NCBI GenBank assembly: GCA_029215795.1
Contig: JARDYH010000002.1
Coordinates: 202,175,810 to 202,239,809, forward strand
Source: Anniella stebbinsi
Lineage: Eukaryota > Chordata > Lepidosauria > Squamata > Anniellidae
Direction of reading: 5' to 3'
DNA length: 64,000 nt
Shown here: positions 10,038-21,639 of the stretch, piece by piece
Position numbering within the stretch: the stretch's first letter is position 1
Layout: every line of letters begins with the position of its first letter
Program-made: the position numbers and the translations under genes
The notes under the pieces: model-generated
The model's database searches: none
What the model saw: the letters and a program-made list of their open reading frames with translations, nothing else
Told to the model about the DNA's origin: nothing

Positions 10038-10420
10038 TCAAGGTTCCCTTCTCTTGAGGAAGCTCATTACTTCCAAATATCCTGATTTTTTCAGGACCTT
10101 GAGGCACATGCTCCATTGACAGGCAGCAGCCTGCACCTGTCCCTTCTGATGCCAGCCTTCCCTGGGACTGGGAGGCAGGTCATCCTGCCCCTCTGATTCT
10201 GCAGGTGAGGCCACTGCTGCAGGTGAGTCAGGGACCTCGTTCACGATCCTCTGCTGTAAATGGGCTTGGTGTAGGTTCTCCTGAGATGTTGGAGATGTCT
10301 GGGGTGCCACTAGCGACAGGGGAGGGGGACACAAACAGAACCTTCACACATCATGACATTGGGGTCTTCATCTGAAGAGGAGTCAGCTTGGGTGGTGCCT
10401 GGGTCAAGTCTGGCACTAAG
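10038..10420 (-). other. Possible degraded retroelement coding remnant
   Basis: A minus-strand frame of 98 codons is Pro/Ser/Glu-rich (for example SPAESEGQDDLPPSPREGW) and continues upstream in an acidic stretch after breaks. The composition recalls the N-terminal part of LTR-retroelement gag proteins, but there is no zinc knuckle, protease or LTR. Chance is a real alternative. Confidence 0.2.
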
Positions 10421-12060
10421 GATGCAATCCTAGCCACACTTAATCCCTACTATTTCTATTAAACTTAATAGGATTTAGTTATGAATGAATATGCTTGGAT
10501 TGGGCCACATGGTCTATTGCCATAATGGTGTGAGATTAGGATAATATTGTACATGTTAGGCATATACGTTTTAATTATCCAGACCCTAGGTTTCTGGCAA
10601 GAATCCTAACTTCCCTTAACAGAGGGAAGCTAATATAATATTAATTACATGGCATAAATAGCTTGGGAGCAGTAAGCTATAGAATGGACATTAACAATGG
10701 AGGATATAGAAAGGGGTTCTCCCTGTGTCAGGCTGGAAATGGATTGACCCTCTGTAACAGCTGCTGAGGTAAAAGTAGGAGAACCTAGTTGAAAGCTTTT
10801 CTATCCAACCCAGGTAAGATGGCAAATAGATCAATGGGACAGATATGGAGAAGGGCATCATGGGAATATTTTGAGGGCACAGTTACAATGGAATAGACAC
10901 AGAACATGGTTGGATATTGGATTGTTTGATGTATGATTGCACATGCATGATGGCAGGAATTCATAAACTACTGTACTCCAGCGGCATGTTTGTTTATGGA
11001 TGGTCACCATTTTGAAAGCTGTACATACATTCTCAGTATTATTCTAAGATAGAGGGGGTGTACAGGTGCCAGCTTCACCAATACCTGACAGAAAGCGAAG
11101 AAAGCAGAGGACAGTTATGCCTCGAAGTTTCAAGACCTAAAGTGACCTGATTTGATTTTTTAAAAACTCATGTCATGTGGGCATCGTTAGTATAGAGGCA
11201 GTGTGGTAGCAGTGATCATTGGATAGCTCCATTAGATTTCCAGGTTTGAATTACCCTTATTTCTAGTTTTTAATTGTGCCTCCAACTAAGGAAAATGTAA
11301 GCTTAAAAGAAAAAAATCTTAAGGAAAACAAGATTGGACTTTAATAGCCTGATTGAAATATAGCGTGTTGTTTCTCTAACTAGCTAGGTAGAACGTGGCG
11401 GAAAGCCCTTATACTTTAAAATAATAGAGATGGGATTCCAATCATTTTGAAAAAAGTTATTATAGAGGTTGTACTATTATGAGAATATATTTATGTTTTA
11501 GGTTTAGGGATAATAAATGGCCATTTTTCATTTAATTGTTAGTGGTGGGAGGGAAACCCAAACATTTAGTTGTCTCTAATTAAATATACATTGTGGTGTT
11601 TTACTTATAAGTATGCAGTGATTTTTTCCGAGGTCAATGTAAAGACTAATTTATCACGCAGATTACTATTGATCAAAGTTAATCTAAGATCGATACTGGA
11701 TTTTGAGGGTCAGTAAATTTGTAAATGGAATGAAATATGGAATGCAATGTATCCATCAGGTCTAATTTTAAAAACAATGATAGTAGAGGTGGAAAATAAT
11801 TTAACAGTTTAAAGATGTGATGCTGTTAATTAAAGGAGAATTACATAAATAGCTAAGTATTTAGATAGCTCAGTGAAGCTGGACACAGCAGCTACACCGC
11901 TTTGCCAGAATTAATGGGTGAAAACTGTCCAGAAGCCCCACTGAACTGTGTGAGACCACGTTTCCTGGGTGATTTGGAAACTTCCACACGCGCTAACTTT
12001 CCATCAGCAATATGCAGCTCGTAACTGGAAGTGAAATATGTTGGGCAGTAGATTCCTGCA
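10421..12060. other. Anonymous AT-rich DNA
   Basis: No gene, no clear repeat boundary and no structured RNA recognised over 1.6 kb. Confidence 0.5.
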
Positions 12061-12087
12061 TTAGTTTAGAAATGGGGATACAACAGA

Positions 12088-12113
12088 CGTGTGTGTGTGT
12101 GTGTGTGTGTGTG
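12088..12113. repeat. (GT)n microsatellite
   Basis: About 13 uninterrupted GT units. The apparent Cys-Val frame across it is an artefact of the repeat. Confidence 0.95.
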
Positions 12114-12487
12114 ATCCTGCAACCAACATGTCAAACACTGGTACACATTCAGAAAACACCTTGGACGTAGAACTGCTACCTATGGTGTTTTTGGTGGTAA
12201 TAGGTCTCAAAATGAGATGTTCGGGGGGGGGGGGCAGGGGCAGCCTTAGATCTCTTGGAGGCCCCTTTGTTTCCCTGAGATGCTCCAGGATTGGGCTCCT
12301 CATAATACTAGCCTGGAGCTGGCACATATATTTTCCTTCCCATTTAAACCAAGAACCAGGACCACAGATGATGAAAAAGGTATGTTCACCCACCCCACAC
12401 AACATTTTGCTTTCCGGCATGAGCTGGCAAGGCTTTGGAAGTGGTGGATGATCTGCCTTGCAATCTCCTATTGCTCCACTCCGCCCA

Positions 12488-12650
12488 GCTACAATCCTAT
12501 ACATACTTACCTAGGGATAAGTCTTATTGAACGGAATGGGATTTACTGTAGGTATGCTCAGGATTATGCTCTAGGACTGCAGTCCTGTGTGCACTTTCTT
12601 TGGAGTAGGTCCCACTGAACTTAGTGGGCCTACGATCTGAATAAACATTC
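12488..12650. repeat. Short palindromic repeats with ACAATCCTATRCA ends
   Basis: Two adjacent units, each folding back on itself: ACAATCCTATACATACTTAC pairs with the reverse-complementary GTAGGTATGCTCAGGATT, and a second unit follows from about 12575. They contain the 'agtcttattgaacggaatgggattta' core. Related degenerate copies occur at about 6400, 9400, 18750 and 35740. Confidence 0.55.
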
Positions 12651-14500
12651 ATACTATTTCTCTGCATGGATCTAATTTGTGGGCAAACCGTTGTTTGGAA
12701 AACTGAGTATCAGACTTTCTGAGCAGTGTGTCAGGGTTAATGCTTAAAGCTGCTGCTATTCCCTTAGGGAAGAAAAGGGGTCACATTATATTTGCATTTA
12801 AATGAAGCATATGCATACAAATTAAACTTTGCCCATGGGCCACTGATATTGGGGGTGCCCTAGAAAAAAAATGTCCCAGCGAGATTGTAGAGCAGACAAA
12901 TAAGGCCAGTTTTAAATTAGCCATGTAGCATCCCTACTTTCTGCCACTTTGTATTACACATTATTTTTAGACAATTCTTGCAGTATCTCTCTGTTTAACT
13001 CATTTAAACAGAAGTTTAAAATTGGGACAGGTAAATCACATACTAAGATGAAGTGAGGAAGAGCCATAGAGCCTGTGGGAATTAATGGAAAGGATTTCTG
13101 AAAAAACAATCCTCTTATTTTTAAAATGAATAATTATGACAAGGATGGCTAACATACAAGCCATGTGTTGACCCTTTGGAATATTTGGCTTTTTCTTTGA
13201 ACAGCTAACCTTTATGTCATTATCACATTTGAAACTCCACTAAGTTTCAAAAGCAGTTTGCAGTGTGGTGGGGTGTGAGTACTGATCCAGAAAAAACAAA
13301 ACTAAGGCTCCCTTGGGTTTATAGAACTCAGGACAAACTATACGTTTGTTATGTTAATTGCATGAATACAATTAATGTACTTTTTTCTTTTGCAAATAGC
13401 AGCCATGGGAAGCCTGGACAGCTATTGGGGACCATGGGGTGCCTGTGGAAAGGGGAAGTTTTAACTCCCTGCCACAATCTGTACAAAAATTGCCTCTTGG
13501 AAATTGCTATTTGCATTTAAATGGGAAGCTCTCATTGGCACCATAGATGGCTTGAATAACTGCAAAATATTTTTTTCACATAATACGTGCACCATTGTGC
13601 AACAGCTCTGGCTTTGCACTATCCACATTCATGCAAATCTTATTCAAATTGTTAATAGCAATTAAACATGCAAATCAAACATAGCCATCCAGCATATAAT
13701 TTGCTTCCAGGGTTGCCCTCAGAGCTGGAAAAGTTGCCCATCCTTGCTTTGACAAATTAATTGAACTGCTGTCATGTTAGATTGTCCGATAATCTCTGCC
13801 ATAAGTCTACTGCTTCATTTTGTAGGAATTGCAGTAGACCATAAAGATACAGCAAAGGGTGGAAAGATTGCTTATGGGAGGGAGCAAAAAAAAGAATAAT
13901 GTATTTAAGAATATTTTGAGGATCTGATTTTCATTGCTGGTAATCCTGCTTTCTAGCAGTCTTATTTTACATCTTTGCAGTGCATAGACAACAAAGTCAT
14001 ATCATTCCAGCCTTTTGTGAACAACTTCTGAATTCATTAGGCTGGCTACCTGTAAATAGCTCTGATGGGGCAATGTTCCCTTATGGCCTGGCCATCAAAT
14101 CCCTGTGTCTATCAGAATTCATTACCCTCAACTACCACCTCTTGTTGCATGTGATGTGAGATGGGGCAATTCTGATGTGGTAATATTCATCCCACTCCCT
14201 TTCCCCCAAATAGCTCACAAGAGGGAGAGCAAAACTGGGTATATGCAACCCATAATAAATACATATAAAGATTTATTTCCTGCGTTCTACAAACATGTTC
14301 AAAGCAGTTTACAAATAGGTTATTGATAAACGTACCCTATAAACATAATAAAAAAAAAACAAAAGAACAGGAAGCAAAAAACAAGACAGGTTCATGAGTG
14401 GGACATTAATAGTATTAGCTCTTTGCAGAAATAATAAACACCCATATCTGTATTTTTAAAGATGGTGCTATTATATCTGTTGCATGTAAAATTAACTGTT
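12651..14500. other. Anonymous DNA
   Basis: No supported gene. Minor T-rich and A-rich runs only. A possible minus-strand LINE tail lies at about 14255-14350 (ATAAAGATTTATTTCC... with AAAAGCAGTTTACA-like words), too short to assign. Confidence 0.45.
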
Positions 14501-14520
14501 TTTCATAGTAGCGTATATTT

Positions 14521-14598
14521 TGTTGTGAATTGCGCAGAGAGCTCCAGCTATTGGGTGGTATAGAAAGGTAATACATAAAATAAATAAAATAAATTGAG
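14521..14598 (+). mobile_element. L2 LINE 3' tail
   Basis: GCGCAGAGAGCTCCAGCTAT, then TGGGTGGTATAGAAAGGTAA and an ATAAAATAAATAAAA tail match the L2 3' end seen at 6808 and, inverted, at 38361. Confidence 0.7.
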
Positions 14599-14629
14599 TG
14601 TTTTCATGTAATCAGAATGCTACACACTC

Positions 14630-15042
14630 TGTAAGGGGAAATCCTATGAGCCCTAGACAGCATCTGGAAGACACTGGATATTTCAGTTTCTGGGATTCGA
14701 GGCCAGAGACAGTGCACCGACCTTGGATCCAGGAGTCCTAGCTCCCCACCCCCTCCCAGCTGGCTGCCCGTACAGAGAAAATGGGCTGCTGCTTGTTGGA
14801 ACTCACAAATGCAAGCTCATAGAGGGGTGAAAAGGGACATGCTGGTGGGTGGGGAGGAGAGGAGACTAGGGACAAAGGGATATGAACTATCCCCAGCCTC
14901 CTTCCCTCCCCCTCCCCAAAGCCTCCGCTACATGGGCAACAATGCTTGTCTAACTAAAATGCAGAGCAGGATGCAGAACGTGCCTGCCATTCTGTACTGG
15001 ATACTCGTAAGCCTCCAAATTCAGAGGTTTACAAGTACCCAG
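14630..15042. mobile_element. D-family element, copy 1
   Basis: The segment opens GGGGAAATCCTATGAGCCCT and shares, in order, 'gacagcatctg', 'cagagacagtgc', 'gggaggagaggaga', 'atgggcaa' and 'gtaagcctc' with copies at 15974 and 20814. No transposase is encoded. The terminal AATCCTATG is complementary to CATAGGATTG at the far end of other copies, so it is probably a non-autonomous DNA element. The right end of this copy is lost. Confidence 0.55.
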
Positions 15043-15190
15043 GGCAGATCAAATTTGTTCCCTTAAGTAGTTAGGCATTACCATCCCCATTACAGACGGA
15101 GCAGCATTTAGGCAAAAAGTTGACATAGGCAGGATTCAAACAAGGAATTTTCTGATTCATAACCCAGTCTCTTAGCCATTATCCTACACC
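15030..15190 (-). mobile_element. MIR-like SINE, degraded
   Basis: Words such as 'accatccccattacagacgga', 'aggattcaaac' and 'cttagccattatcctacacca' follow the order of a reversed MIR SINE. Divergence is high, indicating an ancient copy. Confidence 0.5.
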
Positions 15191-15973
15191 AATTCTTCAC
15201 CTGGATATAATAGAGGTGGGCAGATCAAGCAGAATAAAACAAGTAATGACATAGTATAGGTTAGACTCCATTGGTGGTCTTTACAAATAATTTACAAAAC
15301 AGCATCTTACAAAATAGAAGAACAAATCCTTCCTATTTAGAATAACTACCATTTTACGGCTGGTCGTCTGATGCATGGCAGGCCTCTTGTCTCTCAATCC
15401 CTAAAGCATCCTTCAGTAGTCCAGATCACAGTAGCTAGCCTACTGCTAAAACAACGAGGCAAAGTCTGAGAGCCCCTGCTGAGAGTGAGCACCTACTGCA
15501 AAAGAGAACAGGACAGTCAGTGAATGAGCAAAAGAAAGACATGGAAAGTCTCACTTGAGTTGATTGGGAGCTGCTAGTGCCCCTCTTACAGTGAAGAGCA
15601 CTGGAACGGAGCGATGAAATCTGAAAGGAAGTGTGGGCAGGAAAAAGGTAACCTGGCTTCATTTTTTAGTACTGAGTATGCTCCATTGCACTTGAGCTTT
15701 CTTAGTTACATTTGTTAAAGAAATCTTGGGATAAGGGAAACTGTTCAGTTCCTTTTTGAATTTCATCCTAAAAATATACTCCAACTAATGGATGCTCTGT
15801 TATTTAATAGGGGCAGATCTTGATTAGAAAAAAGATCTAATGCTTATTGTTGGATGTCATTTGCCCTATATTAGAAAATCATTTTAATGCATGTTCTTAC
15901 ACTTTTGTAAATAGTTTCCTTTCTCATAAGTAATACATCATAAGGCAGTATTTTAACTGGGAAAAGGGTTAGT
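15191..15973. other. Anonymous DNA
   Basis: No supported gene, transposon end or structured repeat. Confidence 0.5.
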
Positions 15974-16426
15974 TAGAGAGCAATCCTGTGGTTCCTGGGC
16001 AAGAGTCCCAGGGACCATAAGATGGTTCAGAAAACCCCTCTGAGGTCAGAGACAATGCTCCGACCTCGGAATGGGGAATTGGAGATCTGGCCCTTGGTCC
16101 TGCCCCCTCACAGATGGTGTGGAGAGAAGGATTGGAAAAATCAACCTTACAGAGGGGGGAAAGGGGGCATTCTGGGAGCAGGAAGGGAAGGAGCCTGAAG
16201 AGGCCAGGATACGACTTATCCTGAGCCTCCTCCAGCCCCTCCCCCTCTGAAGCACTTTTGCTAGTTGGGCTGAAAAACCCGCCTAGCAAAAAAAGCAAAG
16301 ATCAGAGGTTGGCCTCAACTGCTTGCCCCACCCTGCTGGTTTCACCTTGGCAAAGCATAGGAATCTCGGTAGCCTCTGATTTCGGGAGCTTCTGAGCAGC
16401 AAGGGTCCATAGGATTGTGCTCTTAG
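15974..16426. mobile_element. D-family element, copy 2
   Basis: It begins AGAGCAATCCTGTGGTTCCT and ends AGGGTCCATAGGATTGTGCT, giving a terminal inverted repeat of about 18 bases. The body shares 'gaggtcagagacaatgctccgacct', 'gaattggag' and 'ggaaaggggg' with the copy at 20814. Overlapping minus-strand frames are Pro/Ser-rich and differ between copies, so they are not protein-coding. The target duplication is unresolved. Confidence 0.6.
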
Positions 16427-16472
16427 TATTTTAACATGTTCTTGGGATCTTGCCCCTGGCTTTGCTTTCTTT

Positions 16473-16827
16473 GGCCTCCTCCACATGAGACGTTTAATGA
16501 GCCTTGAAGGCTCATTATAAATTTTACCTCCACACCAGCGGAGCGCAAAACGGGCGTACAGGCGCGTTATCTCCCCGATAATGCGCATTTTCGAATGCGC
16601 GTTAAATAGCGACTTTTATTTTGCTCCGGCCGTTAAAGCGCATTTTCGCTGTGTGAACAAGCGATTATGCGCATTAACGTCTTCTAAAGCGCTTTTTGGA
16701 CATCAATTAATGCGCTTCGCCGCCTCTCGCCGCCTCCCGTGCAGAGGGATTAGGCGTAAATGCGCCTCCGCGATAATGCGCATAATCCCCGAACCGGGCG
16801 CAAAAGCGCATCCTTGTGGAGGGGGCC
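16473..16827 (+). mobile_element. B-family CpG-rich element, copy 1 (355 bp)
   Basis: The element begins GGCCTCCTCCACATGAGAC and ends GGATGCGC-complementary ...CCTTGTGGAGGGGGCC, a terminal inverted repeat of about 15 bases (GGCC.CCTCCACA). The 3-bp flank TTT is on both sides (16470-16472, 16828-16830). The interior is packed with CpG and with words of the type GCGCATTA/TAATGCGC. Two further copies, at 21225 and 28400, have exactly the same length. No transposase is encoded. The superfamily is uncertain; a 3-bp duplication and GGC ends would suit PIF/Harbinger. Confidence 0.75.
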
Positions 16828-18179
16828 TTTAACAAGCCATGAATCTTGATCATGCGTGTATTTGCTTGGAAATAAGTTCCCTTGATTTCCATGTACAGGA
16901 ACATAGGACTTGCAAGTGCCTGGAATAAATGACTAGGACAGAGTTAATTCAGATAGAGTTTTTAATTTTGTACTTCATGGATTCTGTTCGTTCTAGTCTT
17001 GCCTCTAATAATTTTTTGTATTGTGAATAGACCTGTAATTTAATTTTTGTTTATACAGAAAGCTGTTTCTGCTGGTAAATTATGTTTGGGATAGAGGTGG
17101 GAGTCTGAGATAGCATTGTACTCTGAATTGATATAGAAGCTGCTGTAAGAACTCACTTTAAGTTGATGGATGAAGCATGCACTTTGTGCTGCAGACACCA
17201 ACGTTATTACAAGGATACGTTGCCAAGGAACATCACTGCAATGCAAATGTTCCCTTTAGGAAAGGGGATTAGTGCTCCTTTAAGGTTACCACTGGCAATT
17301 AGAAGAGGCGAACAAGAAAACTGAAACGTTAGAGTAGTCTTGTATTCCTTGGTTTCAAAAATGGCCTTGAAACATAATCAAAACCTCTTTTCATGAGAGG
17401 AGAAATATGTGGAAATTAAAATTAGCACATTGTTCAGTTTTTATGAACACATTCATCCAGAGCATACAAAAATGCAAGAAGTACAATTTATTGGATAATT
17501 ATGTTCCTTTGCTGTGCAACATGCTGGCTTCGGTCCTGCTCTTTTATGGCTGTTCCCATTATCTGGACTAGTAAGTTATCTATACTATAAATTATTAAAA
17601 TGTGAATGTCGTCCTGCTGGAACATATTATATATGCTATGGTACTCAATCAATTCTTGCAATAAGCCTTTCTTTTATTGCTATCTCTCTTATAAGTCTAT
17701 TAGATTCTGCCCTTAGGCTTAAATCCTGCTTACTTTCCTTTCACAAATATTGCCATGAAATATGACATCATTAGTTAGGTAATTAACAAGTTACCATCAG
17801 ATTCAGATAGTATTTTATGATTGAAAGGCTTATAATTCAGCTGTGGATAGTTCATTTTTTTTAACACACATACTTTTCTAGTTCTTTAGTAGATGATAGA
17901 TGCATTCTGCTGTGTTAGCTAAAAAAATCCTGTTAATCTTAATTCATCTTAAAAAACCAAACAAACTCAACCCTAAGAGTTACAGAAAGACTCCAGCCCT
18001 ATGCACTTTTAATTAAGAGTTGAGCTCACTTAATATTTCTGAGTAAACTTGCATAAGAGTGGGCTGGAAGTGATAGAATGCCATTTGCATTTAAATTCCA
18101 GTTTGTAAAATTTGTTGTATCAAAAAGTAAGAATTTATAGATCTGTGTAACAACATGACAGTAAGTGGGAAATTAAGGG
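16828..18179. other. Anonymous AT-rich DNA
   Basis: No supported gene or transposon boundary in 1.35 kb. Confidence 0.5.
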
Positions 18180-18445
18180 GAAATCACATTGCTTACCAAG
18201 GGCTTTGTGCTTCTTGGTTCTTTTGTGCGATTGTTATGGGCTGCATCACCCATAAATAACAATTGCTGCACATGCAAAGAGGGGCAACCATGCGCTTTGA
18301 ATTGAATACTTCCCTTCCCTTCTAATGAGATAGCGCCATCTAGTAGCAGAAGATCCTGCTTTCCCTTGAATATTACCACATTAAAAGTCATTCTTTTCAT
18401 AGTGGGAAATGTTTTGGTCATTGATGACGTAATGTAAGGGACCTG
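18180..18445 (-). repeat. Unclassified dispersed repeat, copy 2
   Basis: It shares words with 7641-7800 and continues through 'atagcgccatctagtagcagaagatcctg' and 'attaccacattaaaagtcattctttt'. A 98-codon minus-strand frame runs through it but no domain is recognised. It is probably the better preserved of the two copies. Confidence 0.45.
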
Positions 18446-18639
18446 AAAACTTCTGTGAGTGGCCATCACAAGACTGCAATAAATTGCTTGTTTAGAAGAG
18501 CCCAGTATGTGAGTTCCTATTAAAAGGATATTTCATGTTTTCTTAGCATTTAAAATGATTCTGTGGTTCTTTAATTTAGAGAACCAAATATACATGTTTT
18601 TTCTCTTTCAAACTCTAGATAGTAAGTTCTATTGAGCTG

Positions 18640-19029
18640 CAAAAAACTATATTAATTCCTTGAGTGTCATTTGTCTTAGTGGAAAGGTAGGGTACAAATC
18701 AAGTCAATAAATCTTCAGAGGAGAGATTATTAGATTAACAGTGTAATCCTGTGTATGCTTACTTACATCTTCAGTGGGATATCTCCTCACTATATTTTAG
18801 GATTGCAACCTAAAACAGATGTTTAAGATAGATATTTCATTCTGATATTTAGCTCTAAATGTACAATTACTAAGGATCAAAAAGGGTACTTTATATAAAC
18901 TACAAATAGGGAACTTCTGGCCATGGGCTAGATGCGGGTCCCAGGGGTCCCTCATCTAGCTGCAAAATACTTTTGCCGTTATCTCTGATCAATTAACCTT
19001 CAAACACTCTGCAAAGAATTGAGCTGTGC
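18640..19029. other. Degenerate LINE/SINE tail and palindromic repeat remnants
   Basis: GGAAAGGTAGGGTACAAATC followed by AATAAATC at about 18680-18715 resembles a LINE or SINE 3' tail. 'taatcctgtgtatgcttactta' at about 18745 belongs to the short palindromic repeat family. Nothing else is recognised. Confidence 0.4.
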
Positions 19030-19320
19030 ATTTTGCAGGCATGTGAACATCTGCTTGTTGTGAATCTTCAAACATTTCTGGATGACACTGATGATCTAAA
19101 TCCATTTCAGTTTGGTTTCCAGCCCATTTTTGGCACTGAAACAACATGGTTCACCCTAGTGAATGACCTTTACCATGAGAAAGAAAGGAAAGGTATGACG
19201 CTGTTCATTCTCCTGGACCTTTTGGTGGCTTTTAGTACCATTGATCATGATATCCTTTTGGACTTCATGTAAACACCTTAATTTTAATTTTAAAAAACCC
19301 CTTTCTTTTTACTTTACAAC
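19030..19320 (+). pseudogene. L2 LINE reverse transcriptase fragment
   Basis: A 79-codon frame encodes the palm part of an L2 reverse transcriptase: LQTFLDDTDDLNPFQFGFQP, then a degenerate motif LLDLLVAFSTIDHDILLDFM, where L2 normally has LLDLSAAFDTIDH. The catalytic Asp of motif A is kept (LLDL). The flanking domains are absent. A short truncated relic on the plus strand. Confidence 0.75.
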
Positions 19321-20258
19321 AATAAATATGTATGTTCATTCTTTTGTGTGTGAACATGATTTTTTTGTCATCATTCACTCCTGTGGGGTAAATGATGACT
19401 AGGGATGGATGAATCAGACTATATCTTTGTCAGTTTCATATCTGTTCCATTATAAATCTATTCTTTACAATTTCAGTGCCATTCTGCGAATTTTTAAAAA
19501 GTGCATGAAAATTCATATTTATTTTTGTACATTACTTTCCCAAACTTGCATTTTGTTTGTACTTTGTGAACTGAGAATGCATTGCAAAACTCAGAGAAAT
19601 GCGCAATTTGAAGTATAACTGTTCTGATTTACATATTAGTCTGGGAAGTACAAATTAGGTTAGTTCCTCATAAGATGGAGAACAAATGAAAATTTCCATA
19701 TCCCTAATGGTGACTACTTGGTCATCATATTCCTCTTCATGTATTTTTTCCTCTCAAACATCTTCTGCATCTGAGTAATCTTCTTACTCTCCTTGTTGTG
19801 CCGTTGGAACCACTTTGTTATTTATGGCAACAGAGCAGAGACCACTTTCACTTATTGAAGCCCTAACAGCTTTGGGATCTTCCCACTGTTGCTCCTCATG
19901 AAGAGGGGGAAAGTCTCTACATTGACTGTGGAAAGGCAAATCCACCTCTGGTTAGGTCCATTACTAATTGTGCAGAATAATGACTCAGAAAAGACACGTG
20001 GGTGAGTAGGGAAGGTGGGAAATGTCTACCTTGTATGTATGGTGATGTTCTGCTTGGAATATCAGTGTGCGGATGGCTCAAAGACCTCTTTGTTTTTTTA
20101 AAAAATCCACATCCTCCAGGGTCCTGCATGTAAGTCCATAGTTCTAGATCAGCCAACTCTCTTGGCTATGGCCATCTGAGGAACACTGGAGGGCCAGAAT
20201 GGCATTCCAGATGGGATGGATTAGGTCTGTAGGCCTGAGGTTCAACAGTGGACATGTT

Positions 20259-20578
20259 TAGGCTGACCATATGAAAAGGAGGACAGGGCTCATGTAACTT
20301 TAACAGTTGTAGAGAAAAGGGAATTTCAGCCAGTGTCATTTGTATGCAATTAGTTCCTGGTGAAATTCCCTCTTCATCACAACTGTTAAAGTTGCAGAGG
20401 CCCTGCCTTCTTTTGTATATGGTCACTCTTGTACAGTGCCTGCAACTTTAACTGTTGTGATGAAGAGGGAATTTCACCAGGAACTAATTGCATACAAATA
20501 ACACCGGCTGAAATACCCTTTTCTTTACAACTGTTAAAGTTACATGAGCCCTGTCCTCCTTTTCATATGGTCAGCCTA
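20259..20578. mobile_element. A-family palindromic hAT-like element, copy 1 (TSD GACATGTT)
   Basis: This 320-bp element is almost entirely an inverted repeat: arms of about 150 bases meet at about 20415. It starts TAGGCTGACCATATGAAAAG and ends CTTTTCATATGGTCAGCCTA. The exact 8-bp duplication GACATGTT lies at 20251-20258 and 20579-20586. The terminal TAGGNTGACCA with an 8-bp TSD fits hAT. No transposase is encoded. Copies 2 and 3 are at 25518 and 36289. Confidence 0.88.
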
Positions 20579-20586
20579 GACATGTT

Positions 20587-20813
20587 AGACCACTATGATC
20601 TTCAGGGGAGACTTTGTTGTCTGCGCCACATTCTGCAGAGGCCCATCTGATGACAACAGGCCTTCTTTGTGGTGATGCCTCCCTTCTGTGATACATTAGA
20701 TCTGTGTGACCTCCCTTCTGTGATACATTAGACACCACATTCATCTGCTTTTGGCATTTATTAATAATGTATTTGCTTAACTTGGCTTTTCCCAACTATT
20801 AACTGACTGAGGG
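20587..20813 (+). other. Probable L2 C-terminal remnant with a 22-base duplication
   Basis: The region after the A element is consistent with the degraded C-terminal part of L2 (around 'aggccttctttgtggtgatgcctcccttctg'). The word CCTCCCTTCTGTGATACATTAGA occurs twice in a row, separated by about 10 bases. No intact frame remains. Confidence 0.35.
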
Positions 20814-21627
20814 AATAATCCTATGAACCCTTGACAGCATCTGAGGGGCCAAAGGATAGTTCAGATTCCCAGATCTGAGGTTGGAGCAACACTCTGACCT
20901 TAGAGCTGGGAATTGGAGTTCCGACTCTGCCCCCATCGCTCTTGCAGCCGGAGCATAAACAGCCACACTGGCTGCCTCTTTGAGATCAGGAACACGATCT
21001 CGGAGAGGGGGGAAAGGGCATTTCGGTGGGCAGGGAGAGGAGAAGAGAGGTCAGGATATGATGTATCCTGAAGCCTCTCCAGCCTTCTTCCCTCCTCCTC
21101 TGAGATGCCCCCAGCTAGATGGGCAAAAACTCCCGTCAAGTGAAAATGTAGAGTGGGAAGATGGGGAGGCAGAGATTGCCTCTGCTACACGTCAACCTTG
21201 CATAGGATGACTGTAAGCCTCTGAGGCTACCTCCACAAGAGAGGTTTAATGCTCTTTGAAGGCTCATTATAAATTTTACCTCCACACCAGCGGAGCGCAA
21301 AACGGGCGTAGAGGCGCGTTATCTCCCGGATTATGCGCATTATCGAATGCGCGTTAAATAGCGAGTTTTATTTTGCTCCGGCCATTAAAGCGCATTTTCC
21401 CCGTGTGAACAAGCGATTATGCGCATTAACTTCTTATAAAGCGCTTTTTGGACATCAGTTAATGCGCTTTGCCGCCTCTCGCCGCCTCCCGTGCAGAGGG
21501 ATTAGGAGTAAATGCGCCTCTGCGATAATGCGCATAATCGCCGAACCGGGCGCAAAAGCGCATCCTTGTGGAGGGGGCCTGAGTTCAAAGGCTTACAAAC
21601 ATCACAATAGGATTGCACCCTAAATTG
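20814..21627. mobile_element. D-family element, copy 3, split by a B element
   Basis: The left end GGGAATAATCCTATGAACCC is at 20814 and the right end is CACAATAGGATTGCACCCTA, ending at about 21623. The two ends form an imperfect inverted repeat. The body is interrupted at 21222-21582 by the 355-bp B element and its TGA duplication. When the B element is removed, GTAAGCCTCTGA joins GTTCAAAGGCTTAC, a short inverted repeat in its own right. The D copy is therefore older than the B insertion. Confidence 0.6.
21225..21579 (+). mobile_element. B-family CpG-rich element, copy 2 (355 bp)
   Basis: Starts GGCTACCTCCACAAGAG and ends CTTGTGGAGGGGGCC. The 3-bp flank TGA lies on both sides (21222-21224, 21580-21582). 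By my count it holds about 31 CpG dinucleotides in 355 bases. Differences from copy 3 number only about ten by eye. It sits inside D copy 3. Confidence 0.8.
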
Positions 21628-21639
21628 TTTCAAGCCTTG

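Noticed and set aside
10038..10334. Endogenous retrovirus or Ty3-type gag
   Set aside because: Only a Pro/Ser/Glu-rich frame is present; no LTRs, primer binding site, zinc knuckle, protease or RT. Listed only as a possible remnant.
12061..12504. Frames of 120-147 codons on both strands across the GT microsatellite
   Set aside because: They include repeat-derived Cys/Val or His/Thr runs, have no domain, and lie in non-coding sequence.
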